64,000 bases of DNA. Origin: Bedellia somnulentella. Lineage: Eukaryota; Arthropoda; Insecta; Lepidoptera; Bedelliidae. This document shows, one piece after another, positions 53,644 to 63,135 of the stretch (its first letter is position 1; the number at the start of each line of letters is the position of its first letter). The notes beneath the pieces were generated by a model. It did no database searches, had not been told where the DNA came from, and saw nothing but the letters and a program-made list of their open reading frames with translations. Made by a program: the position numbers and the translations under genes. Where the stretch lies: NCBI GenBank assembly GCA_963576735.1, contig OY755187.1:7254001-7318000 (forward strand). The letters run 5' to 3'.

Positions 53644-55996
53644 TTTTTACTCATGCAGGAATTAGGTAAATATCGACCGTCGATGAGCCCGTGGGCAAGC
53701 CCGCTTCACTTCGTACCCAAGGAAAACGGCGACATACGCCCGTGCGGTGATTACCGACAGCTTAACGCCATCACCAAACCGGACCGATATCCAATTCCAC
53801 GAATAGACGACTTCACTTACTTCTTAGCAGGTATAAAAATATTTTCCCACATCGATGTTAATAAATCGTACCATTTCATTCCCGTCAATCCCAGCGATGT
53901 CGAAAAAACTGCGATAATCACACCTTTTGGATTATTCGAGTTCACTAGGATGACCTTCAGGCTAAGGAACGCAGCGCAAAGATTCATGCATCACACAGTC
54001 TTACAGGGTCTGGACTTCTTATTCTCATTCGTTGATGACGTCTTTATAGCCAACGACAGCAGCGAGAAACACCGCGACCATTTACGGCTACTCTTTGAAC
54101 GACTCGATAAGTACGGCCTAACTATTAATTTGTCTAAATGTTGTTTTGGGGCTGATGAGTTAGATTTAGTGGGTTATCGAGTATCAGCGGAATACGACCT
54201 ATGGACGACCGGGTCGAGGCCATCTCTACGTTTACAAAACCAAAAACGGTTAACGAACTACGTCGATTCCTAGGTATGGTGAACTTCTATAGAAAGCATA
54301 TACCACACCCAGTTAAATGCCAAAGTATTTTATCGTCGTATTTACACAACGCAAAAAAGAACGACAAGACAGCTATTGTATGGTCGCCAGACGCTGAGGC
54401 AGCATTCTCAGAATGCAAGTTACAGTTGGCAAACCCGGTCACGTTATAGTACCCGTGTACGAACACGACACTTGCGCTCATGACCGACGCATCAAGTACC
54501 TGCGTGGGAGGAGCTCTACAACAGCTTGATAACGGCATGTGGAAACCTCTCAGGTACTTCTCCAAGCGTTTATCCGAAACACAACAACGGTACAGCACTT
54601 ATGACCGCGAACTTCTTGCGATATACATGGTAATAAAATACTTTCGCAAACTTTTTGAAGGCAGACCATTAATTATATATACGGATCATCGTTCACTAGT
54701 ACATGCTTTTACCAAAATTGGTACAGACTCTGAGACGCCCCGAAGAACGCGACAGTTAATATTCATTAGCGAGTTCACAACAGAAATTCGACACATCAGC
54801 GGAGACCAAAACGTCATAGCCGACACGTTATCACGTGTCGCGACTATTTACTGTCCCTCGAGCATCGACTACGAACAGTTAGCTTAATCGCAAAAATGTG
54901 ATGACTACGTCGCGTCACACGTTTCAACAAGTCAAGCTGCAGATAACAATGTTCATATAAAGAGCATGTTTTTGCCCACTTGTAATAATTTTTTTTTGCG
55001 AAATTTCGTAATCTAGAGTACGATCATATTTACCTCATACTTTCAGACGCGATGCTTTCGATAGCATACATAACTTAAGTCATCCTGGAATTAAAGCCAC
55101 GCGTAAAATGATAACCGACAGATTTTTTTGGCCCTGAATTAATTCAGACATTAACAAATGGGCAAAATCTTGCACTAGTTGTCAACGCGCTAAGGTAAAT
55201 AAACTCACCATTTCAGGGTACGGAGCTTTTCAGACCGCCGATCGTTTTAAGCATATACATATCGATATAGTCGGACGACTACCGATTACCGAAGACGGAT
55301 ACAGATATTGCGTAACCGTAATAGATCGGGGCACGCGGTGGCCGGAAGCATTTCCAATCAAGGACATTACAGCGTCAACAGTAGCCAAGGTAATTTACGA
55401 GGGTTGGTTCACACGCTTCGGATGTCCAGTCAGGCTGACTACGGACCAAGGTCGCCAGTTCGAAAGCCAGCTATTTAATGATTTACTTAAGTACTTAGGA
55501 GTTAAAAGATTAAGAACCACAAGCTATCACCCGCAGGCTAATGATTTAGTTGAGCGCTGGCACAGAAGCATGAAAGCAGCGTTCATGGATCAGCGAGCTA
55601 CCAACGGTTCTTTTTGGTCTTCGAGCAGCCGGACGCAGTGAAAACGGCGTCAGTGCAGCCGAATATCTACGGTAAGCCACTCAGGCTACCAAACGATTTT
55701 TTCGAAATGACACCAGCTAGTTATGATGACGCAAATCTTGAAAATATTCGATCAGCGATCAACAATTTAAAACCCATTTTTATCTCGCACCGCGATAATC
55801 GTAAATGGTTCATACATCGCGACTTACAAACATACAGTCATGTTTTCGTAAAAGACGAAACGGTTCGAAAACCTTTGAAAACACCATACGACCGCGACGG
55901 ACGTTATCAGGTTATCCAAAGGGGTTCAAAAGTTTTCGAATTATAGTTTCCTTCCATAAGGCAGAATAATTAGACCGCCTGTACGTTTCGATAGGT
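53644..55996 (+). pseudogene. Ty3/Gypsy pol: RT, RNase H, integrase; gag and protease absent
   Basis: Reverse transcriptase opens at once (MSPWASPLHFVPKENG, CGDYRQLNA) and carries FVDD near 54029-54040. RNase H follows after frame changes (LMTDASSTCVGGALQQ at 54477, YTDHRSLVHAF, DQNVIADTLSR). The integrase (54950-55600) is frame-broken but includes CTSCQRAK, HIDIVGRLPITEDG, a TTDQGRQFESQLF segment and YHPQANDLVERWHRS. The end (55614-55946) has the RPLKTPYDRDGRYQV-like GPY module. It stops near 55996. gag and protease are missing, joining the LTR-like block straight to RT. Confidence 0.8.
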
Positions 55997-56215
55997 AAGT
56001 AAGCATTTAAGCAAGTATAATTGAAACAACTATTGATTTTCGGATATTTTAATCGCGTGTTATTACATTATTTTTAAAGCCCGACGTTTCGAAAACTTTT
56101 CAGTTATCATGGTCACGGGAAGACTGAGGTGTTATTTGTCATTATACAGTACTATAAAATTATTAATACTAACTACCTTCACAAAATTTTAAGTTACATT
56201 TGCGTTTAATATTTG

Positions 56216-57768
56216 CTATATACAAAAAGAGCTAATGTTATCTGGAGTCTTGCTAGTGTTCTTCCCTCGCTTAGTTGTGCTAATGATCGGGTTCCAAGCA
56301 GGTGGTAATTGCCAACCATCATCTCTATTGAAGTTTGGATGTTTCTTTATTTCAATAGACTCGCGTATCATTCTAGGTATCAATCGATTCTCTTTTGCTA
56401 GAATTGTAGGTTTGTCAAAACGCATGTGGTGGTTTGGCTTATCGAAGGTGTGTTCACACAAAGCAGATCTTCCAGGACGCCTATTCTTCATATCAGCAAT
56501 ATGTTCTCTAACGCGAGTTGCTACACTACGCTTTGTTTGGCCGATGTATGAAAGACCACACTCACAGTCTAGTTTATAAACGCCTGCATCTTGTAAAGGG
56601 ATCTGACATTTGATAGGTCTTAGAAACTGACTTATCTTTTGGTGCGGCTTGAAATAGGTCTTAATGGAAGCACGCTGTAACACAGTACTAATTTTGTCTG
56701 TTACACCCTTTACAAAAGGTAGAGTAGCAGGGAGTCTTTCGACAGTAGGTGGTTTATCGGAGGAGCGGTGACGTTGGCGGGGCAATTTCAGCTTGTTGTT
56801 GTGAAGAACTTGTTTCACATGACTGAGCTCTCCAGCAAGATGGTGTTCGTCACAAAGATGTTTGGCTCTCTGAAACAAAGTTTTACCAACAGTAGCTAAC
56901 TGAGATGGATGGTGGTGTGAGTCACCATTGAGGTACCTATCAGTGTGGGTGGGTTTCCTATAAACTGTGTGACTAATTGAGTTATCAGAATTCCTTATCA
57001 AGAGGACATCTAGAAAGGCTAAACTATTATTAGTCTCTAATTCCATTGTAAATTGGATCTTAGGGTTAATGGAATTAAGATGGTCTAAGAATGCAGAGAC
57101 TATGTTTTTGGGTAGGATTGCAAAAGTATCATCTACGTACCTCTTATNNNNNNNNNNNNNNNNNNNNNNNNNNNNNNNNNNNNNNNNNNNNNNNNNNNNN
57201 NNNNNNNNNNNNNNNNNNNNNNNNNNNNNNNNNNNNNNNNNNNNNNNNNNNNNNNNNNNNNNNNNNNNNNNNNNNNNNNNNNNNNNNNNNNNNNNNNNNN
57301 NNNNNNNNNNNNNNNNNNNNNNNNNNNNNNNNNNNNNNNNNNNNNNNAAACTATTATTAGTCTCTAATTCCATTGTAAATTGGATCTTAGGGTTAATGGA
57401 ATTAAGATGGTCTAAGAATGCAGAGACTATGTTTTTGGGTAGGATTGCAAAAGTATCATCTACGTACCTCTTATAAACCTTTGGAGTGACAGGGAAGGAT
57501 TTTAGTGCAATCTCCTCCAATCGTTCCATGAATATATCGGCTACAATAGGAGAGACTGGGGATCCCATTGCCACACCATCAGTCTGGATGTAGAATTCCT
57601 TATCCCAAAGTAAGTAGCCAGTTGTAAGGCAGTGCTTAAGTAATTCTGCATATTCTAAAGGTATGTCAGCATTTGTCAACCTTTCTGTGACAACTTCAAC
57701 ACAGTCTTGTATTGGTAAACTGGTGTAAAGAGACTGAACATCGAAGCTGACCATACTACCTACTATAT
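56216..57768 (-). CDS. Penelope RT and GIY-YIG endonuclease, contains assembly gap
   Basis: Reading leftwards: SFDVQSLYTSLPI (motif A), GVAMGSPVSPIVADIFME, and catalytic RYVDD followed by TFAILP. The gap of 200 N comes next, then the same RYVDD region again, LAFLDVLLIRN, and a GIY-YIG nuclease: GVYKLDCECGLSYIGQTKRS, R-x3-H, and the final N-x-I region. The start lies in the truncated left end, so no natural ATG is expected. If the gap is an artefact (see findings), the frame is uninterrupted. Penelope enzymes use the GIY-YIG nuclease to nick the target and the RT to copy the RNA. Confidence 0.85.
57148..57347. other. assembly gap, 200 N
   Basis: Exactly 200 undetermined bases. The 127 bases before it (57021-57147) are identical to the 127 bases after it (57348-57474). 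This suggests overlapping contig ends that were not merged. Confidence 0.95.
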
Positions 57769-57836
57769 GACCTACTGTCGAAAGACTCCCTGCTACTCTA
57801 CCTTTTGTAAAGGGTGTAACAGACAAAATTAGTACT

Positions 57837-58304
57837 GTGTTACAGCGTGCTTCCATTAAGACCTATTTCAAGCCGCACCAAAAGATAAGTCAGTTTCTAA
57901 GACCTATCAAATGTCAGATCCCTTTACAAGATGCAGGCGTTTATAAACTAGACTGTGAGTGTGGTCTTTCATACATCGGCCAAACAAAGCGTAGTGTAGC
58001 AACTCGCGTTAGAGAACATATTGCTGATATGAAGAATAGGCGTCCTGGAAGATCTGCTTTGTGTGAACACACCTTCGATAAGCCAAACCACCACATGCGT
58101 TTTGACAAACCTACAATTCTAGCAAAAGAGAATCGATTGATACCTAGAATGATACGCGAGTCTATTGAAATAAAGAAACATCCAAACTTCAATAGAGATG
58201 ATGGTTGGCAATTACCACCTGCTTGGAACCCGATCATTAGCACAACTAAGCGAGGGAAGAACACTAGCAAGACTCCAGATAACATTAGCTCTTTTTGTAT
58301 ATAG
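57837..58304 (+). pseudogene. Penelope GIY-YIG endonuclease, inverted second copy
   Basis: Plus-strand copy of the C-terminal part of 56216-57768: a helical linker, GVYKLDCECGLSYIGQTKRS, GRSALCEHTFDKPNHH and WNPII, ending at the same stop. The reverse transcriptase is absent because the copy is 5'-truncated at about 57769. By eye it is nearly identical to the minus-strand copy, so the duplication is recent. Confidence 0.85.
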
Positions 58305-58649
58305 CAAATATTAAACGCAAATGTAACTTAAAATTTTGTGAAGGTAGTTAGTATTAATAATTTTATAGTACTGTATAATGACAAATAACACCTCAGTCTT
58401 CCCGTGACCATGATAACTGAAAAGTTTTCGAAACGTCGGGCTTTAAAAATAATGTAATAACACGCGATTAAAATATCCGAAAATCAATAGTTGTTTCAAT
58501 TATAATGTGCAATCGTGAAAATCTTAGAAAATACTATTTAAGCAAGTATTTCTTTCATTTAGTATTCGCATTCCTCGGTACTCACAGTCACTGAACTTCC
58601 ACTAACAACAAGCTCAAATTAAATATTTTTTTTATATTAATTATCCATA

Positions 58650-58796
58650 ATGGGACAATACAATACAAAAGATGAAGAAAGAAACATCATCGTCCAATCC
58701 GGCTCCACCGTTCAAGTAGACGAGCTCAAACTGAAGATCGAGATGTACGGAGCCATCATGCTGCCATTTCTTCATTTATGTTATATGTTTATGTAA
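58650..58796 (+). CDS. 48-residue protein with possible myristoylation start, upstream of LTR
   Basis: ATG at 58650 to TAA at 58794. The start MGQYNTKDEE has glycine at position 2 and threonine at 6, compatible with N-myristoylation. A polar middle follows, then a hydrophobic end (AIMLPFLHLCYMFM). A polypurine run (58813-58819) and an LTR-like start follow within 25 bases. I have seen similar small MG-starting reading frames near retroelement 3' ends, but I cannot name the family. It could be the last ORF of the Gypsy element whose pol is at 53.6-56.0 kb. The hydrophobic end may be truncated. Confidence 0.4.
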   Translation: MGQYNTKDEERNIIVQSGSTVQVDELKLKIEMYGAIMLPFLHLCYMFM

Positions 58797-58819
58797 ATTT
58801 TGCCAAATTTTTGGAGGGG

Positions 58820-59108
58820 TGTGATGTAGGGTTACATTACCGCATGGTAAGCAGAAAGTCATACACTGTGGAGCGTGCAGCGCTCACTAGCCAGTCATCG
58901 TTCGCTAGCTCTCATATCCAGACATATTTTTTATAAATACTATATTGAACTGTTTAACCTCTGAATTGTGACGTGAAATATAACCGGGAATTCGTGAACT
59001 GAAGTGTGTTGTTTTTCTTTTATCGCTATATAAACCTTCTGATAACTCTTCCGTAAATAGACTCTAACGCACATACCTTACCCATCACTTACATATACTT
59101 TATAATAT
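58820..59108 (+). repeat. putative 3' LTR of the Gypsy element, right edge uncertain
   Basis: It begins TGTGATGTAGGGTTAC after GGAGGGG. It contains TATAAATACTATATTGAAC near 58934 and CTATATAAACC near 59025, possible promoter elements. It does not match the LTR-like block at 53398-53643. No second copy is in the window; the end near 59108 is a guess. Confidence 0.45.
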
Positions 59109-59520
59109 AGAGATACTCTCCTTGCACACAAGAATGAAATTTTCATCGATTGTTTGGGTTTTCATATCCGCGCTGTTAGAAAATTTGTCGTATATTTTAA
59201 TTAAAACCATCTCGTGTTCTGCCAGCAGGGCTATGCCATTCGCCGCCGCCAGCTGCTCAATAGCGCTAGGCGAAGAATTTGTCGCCACTATGGTTGAAGC
59301 TATAAATACGGATTTTCCTAAAATACTGGCGGTTTCGACTAAGGCTTTTGAAAATATAAGCTTTAATCATGCCTTGTAAATTACTATTCATGCTTTGATT
59401 TGCATCAATGTTGGCCTGTTCAGTCGCGGTGGACTAATCGCAGGCCGCTGCTGAAAAACTTTGCTGTGCTGCTACTGAAACAACGAAGAACAAAAAAGTA
59501 TATTATTAACGTTATTTTTT
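59109..59520. other. no recognised gene
   Basis: A minus-strand 62-codon open stretch (59100-59288) rich in alanine has no match that I know. A T-run lies at 59514-59526. Confidence 0.4.
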
Positions 59521-59529
59521 TTTTTTAAT

Positions 59530-60725
59530 TTAAGCCTTTTATGTCCTACTGCTGGGCAAAGGCCTCTTTTCCCTTCTTCCACTACAAGCGGTCTTGAGCG
59601 GTCTCCCATCAGTTCTTGTCGCAGAGACCTAGTTCATCACTCCATCTTTTTCTTGGTCGGCCACGTTTTCTCTTCACATCGGGACCCCCGTTGCGTGGCT
59701 CTTTTGGTCCATCGGTCCAAGTGCATCCGAGCAACGTGGCCGGCTCAGTCCCACTTCAATTGGGCGGCCTTCTAAGCTACATCTATTATTTTGGTTTTTG
59801 AGCGCAACTTCGTATTCCGGACTCTGTCTAAGAGCCCAACTCCGTGAATGCTTCGCTCCATGTTTCTTTGACAAACCCCGAGTCTAAACTTTTGCGCGTC
59901 AGTCAAAGACCAGGTTTGGGCTCCGTAGGTAAGGATGGGAAGAATGCACGTGTCCATGAGCTTACATTTGAGGGACAGCGGAAGTTCTCCCTTCATTAGC
60001 TCTTTCATAGACCAAATGCATTTCCAGGCATTCTCGACACGTCTTTCGACTTCCTTGTCCTGTCGAGCCTGGAAAGAGACTATTTGGCCTAGATAAATAT
60101 ATTCCGGGACATATTCAATTCTGATCCCATCCATGTCCACCGTACGCTCCTTGCTGTTAGACATGACCTTGGTCTTTGACATATTCATGCTAAGTCCACT
60201 ACAAGGCTTGCTTTGCAGAGTTGTTGCAGCATAGAATGTAGCTCAGAAGCCGTGTAAGAAAACAGGACTATATCGTCGGCGAAGCAAAGGTTCGTAAGCT
60301 TTACCCCACCGACATCTACACCCCCATTTAGCGTAATAAACGACCAATTTAACGTAATACAATTTGATAATAATCAAATCTGGTAGAGGGCTATATGCTT
60401 TTGTAAGAGGAGGAAGAGAAGTTGAAGGTGACCGGAGGAGGAGAGATCGGGATAATTTCCCACCTTATAGCTTTTGAAAACTATTTCATCACGCATAGCT
60501 GCGGTGTTCTGTACAACTTTACCGGAGATTTCTTAGTCAAGTGAATTTTCTTAATGATAAGGAAGGTTTTTGCCATCACTAGAGAGTAATCAGTGTCGCA
60601 GTCGGCACTAATTATGATAAGAACGAGACAATGTCACGCAGGTCCCTCCGTATCGTAAATAAAGTCAATCTGATGCCAATGACCCGAACGAGGGTGTCTC
60701 CACGACAATTTATTAATAGGTTTAC
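59530..60725 (-). pseudogene. RTE-type LINE, minus strand: endonuclease remnant and RT end
   Basis: Reading leftwards: TWRHPRSGHWHQIDFI at about 60700-60655 is the end of an RTE/BovB-like endonuclease. After a deletion, LCFADDIVLFS (60285-60255) is the RT active site. Then MSKTKVMSN, YIYLGQIVSF, ILPILTYGAQTWSL (60188-59772), and a frame-changed tail with GHVARM and a KEAFAQQ-like end near 59560. It has several shifts and lacks most of the RT fingers-palm. It belongs to a different RTE group from the copy at the left edge. Confidence 0.72.
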
Positions 60726-60737
60726 ATAGGTTTTATA

Positions 60738-61225
60738 GGATTAATAGGTTTAGGATTCATTCAGCAATAACATGCACTCCGTTTGAAATCGTTTTAGGAC
60801 ACACAGAAACGGGAAACATATTTGATATTGGCAAAGAAATAAATCTACATCAAAAATTTATACAAGACCTCAGAAAACGCCTTACAATATTATACGAATA
60901 CATTGCAGAAAATCTGAAACACAATAAGGAAAAAAGAGATGGTGAAGACTTACCCAACAGAACAGAAGGGTATGCAATATTTATGATAACAACCAGAACT
61001 AGAAAGGCCAAGGAGTTACCACGGTACGAAAAGGCCTTGGTAATAGGCATAGTGGAAAGAAATATTGTGCGAGAAATCCTTAAAAACGCATAAAAAGGTG
61101 GCAATAAAAAATGTGAAACGTCCTCCACAGGTCAAGAGTACTTCTCTTCACCCTCCTGATGAAATCAACATGCATGGACCTTCAAAACTTGCAACAGAAT
61201 CCCGGGATATTGCCCCCTGAGAATG
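60738..61225 (+). pseudogene. Gypsy (errantivirus-like) integrase C-terminal fragment
   Basis: The open stretch has RIHSAITCTPFEIVLGH, FDIGKEINLHQKFIQDLRKR, ILYEYIAENLKHNKEKRD, a short GYAIFMITT turn and EKALVIGIVERNIVREIL, ending near 61093. Coding continues in another frame to about 61200 (VKRPPQVKS). This is the helix after the catalytic core and the C-terminal beta domain of Gypsy integrase. The core is missing. The fragment is flanked on the left by RTE sequence. Confidence 0.65.
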
Positions 61226-61285
61226 GGAACAGTAGTGATGAAGAAATATCATTGAATTAAATATTCATGCGTATAATAGAATATA

Positions 61286-61808
61286 GTGATAGCCCAGTGG
61301 GTAGAACACTCGGTTATCGTGCAAACGACTAGTGTTCAAATCCTGGGTCGGGCCTACACCAATTTGTCTTTTCTAAAGACATATGTGTGCTTAATTTATC
61401 ATGGTTGTTAACGGTGAGGGAAAACATCGTGAGGAAACCCACATGACTGAGTTGTACTTAGTCATGTGACAGTGTATTCGTACAAAACGGCGATAGGCCT
61501 GCCCCCTATCACGTGAGTACACTCATAAATAAAAGATGTTATCAAAGGAAAGAAAAATCTCGATACTGGCGGGGTTCGAACCCCGCCAGTATCGAGATTT
61601 TTCTTTCCTTTGATAACATCTTTTATTTATGAGTAATAATCCCCACATGAGGAATTCATGTCAAAAAACATTAAATTACGTGAGTACACTGTCCATGCAA
61701 AACGTGGCTACTCTGAACACCAGGTGACAAAGTCACGTGATGTTCAGAAGTATTAGTACCTCTGCCAACCCCTTCGGGGATATTCGGCGTGAACGTTTAT
61801 GATATGTT
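61286..61808 (+). mobile_element. tRNA-derived SINE, copy 3, with internal insertion
   Basis: It is nearly identical to the copy at 6282-6643 across both sides of an insertion. The left part ends ACGTGAGTACACT (61511-61523). The right part restarts with ACGTGAGTACACT (61678-61690) and continues GTCCATGCAAAACGTGG to the TATG-like tail. Between them lie about 154 bases that include a perfect palindrome. Confidence 0.9.
61521..61634. repeat. perfect 114-bp palindrome inserted in the SINE
   Basis: Two 57-base arms without spacer meet at 61577/61578. The core GGCGGGGTTCGAACCCCGCC is itself a tRNA T-arm-like hairpin with a B-box-like GGTTCGAACCC on each strand. All 57 pairs match by eye. It ends at ATAAATGAGT-type sequence followed by about 43 bases before the second copy of the 13-bp duplication. 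Confidence 0.93.
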
Positions 61809-62269
61809 ATAATAAAATAATAATATTATGAGACAACATAGATATTTAAGAAAGTATTTTTTATTAATATTTTTCTGCTTAAGGTGCAAACTCAATCATA
61901 TATGGAATCAACAAATTTAACATTTCTAAATATAGTACCAGTGTCATTGAAGCATTTGAAAAAGACATTCTCTGCAACCTTGGCATAAAATCCCAAACGC
62001 GGCAGTGGCTTATTGATAACCATACTACCGAAATTGCATAACGCCCACGACAAACTTATTTTAATATGCGATGGCACACACGCTCGACATCAAAAAAGCA
62101 CAAATAACGAGTACTAGAGAAAATCGTATTCGGGACAGAAGTAACACCCACTCTGTAAACCTTGTAAGTATTTGATTACTATCGTTTCGCATACACTAAC
62201 AATTGGTGTTGGTGGCATGATGCTGGTACTTAAGTTGCTTATATAATACATATCAATTAAATGCGGAGT

Positions 62270-63135
62270 GGTAAAGAGGTCGAAAACCTGGTACTTAGTA
62301 CATAAAAAAGCTAAATGCACGTTATGCATGAAAATATTGTCATAAAAGGGTGCAGCAATTTCAATCAAATTAATACTCTTGTACCCTCTAAGATTCCAAC
62401 TGGTAGTGGTACGGCCGTAATTTCAGCTCAAGTAACGCTGCCACAAACATCGTCTGCTAGCCAAAATGGATCGACATCATCGACAGAGGTACAAAGTAAT
62501 AACCAGCCGCATTCAATTTATTCCTCGGAACGACAAATAAATACACAAATTAACACATATTTTCCTAAACCAATATCAGTAATAAAACAAGAAATTATTA
62601 ATAAACTTTTGCTTGGCATAATAGTAAAAAATACTTACGTTTTGCTATTGTAGAACATGAAGCGTTTAATGCCTTTTTACACGAATTGTGTCCTTCTTAT
62701 TCGACGCCAATGAAAAAAATAGTAAGTAATGGTCTTCTCCATAAATATTACAACTCCGTTAAAGAAGACGTTGAACGACTTGTACAGGCTGAGTTTATTG
62801 CTTTGACTATCGACGCTTGGACTTCTGCTTCTCAAGAACAGTATGTCGCAGTAACTGCTCATTTCGTGGATAAAGAAATAAAGATAAAAAATTTCAGTTA
62901 GAATGCCTTCGTAATATACAAAGACACACAGCCTAGAATTTGGAAGACTTAGTAAATAAAATATGTGAAGAGTGGAAAATTCAAGACAAAATAGTAGCGA
63001 TTACAGCAGATAATGCTGCTAATATTCAAACTGCTATTTCTGCTGTTCCGATGAAGGTCAATACCCTGTTTCGCGCATACGCTAAATTTAATAGTTCAAG
63101 CAGCGTTTGCAGAAATAAAAATTATAAAAACTAAA
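62270..63135 (+). pseudogene. hAT transposase with BED finger, decayed
   Basis: At about 62295-62345 a BED-type finger remnant reads KAKCTLCMKILS. Then a serine/threonine-rich linker, and KQEIINKLLLGIIVKN, LCPSYSTPMKKIVSN, then AEFIALTIDAWTSASQEQYV with VTAHFVDKE, and MEDLVNKICEEWKIQDKIVAITADNAANI. These are ordered motifs of ZBED-type hAT transposases; the two conserved aspartate regions (TIDAWTS and TADNAAN) are visible. Frame breaks occur near 62336, 62655, 62900 and 63070. The C-terminal dimerisation region is missing. Terminal repeats were not found. Confidence 0.78.

Larger units (their letters stand above)
56016..58535 (-). mobile_element. Penelope-like element, head-to-head inverted copies
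   Basis: A minus-strand copy (57768 to 56016) and a 5'-truncated plus-strand copy (57769 to 58504) share their ends as an inverted repeat of about 740 bp. ATTTAAGCAAGTAT lies at 56005-56018 and 58536-58549, a target duplication. About 31 extra bases sit between the right arm and the duplication. Inverted or tandem truncated copies and such short extensions are characteristic of Penelope-like elements. The element is inserted in the 3' region of the Gypsy copy. Confidence 0.85.

Noticed and set aside
56235..56579. Plus-strand open frame of 114 codons
   Set aside because: It is the antisense of the Penelope GIY-YIG nuclease, and the same shadow occurs at 57941-58285 opposite the second copy.
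53398..58830. 53398 block and 58820 LTR as a matching pair bounding one Gypsy element
   Set aside because: Their sequences do not match by eye, so they cannot be the two LTRs of one insertion.
60850..61128. Minus-strand hydrophobic open frame
   Set aside because: It lies opposite the Gypsy integrase end at 60738-61093, whose motifs are recognisable on the plus strand.
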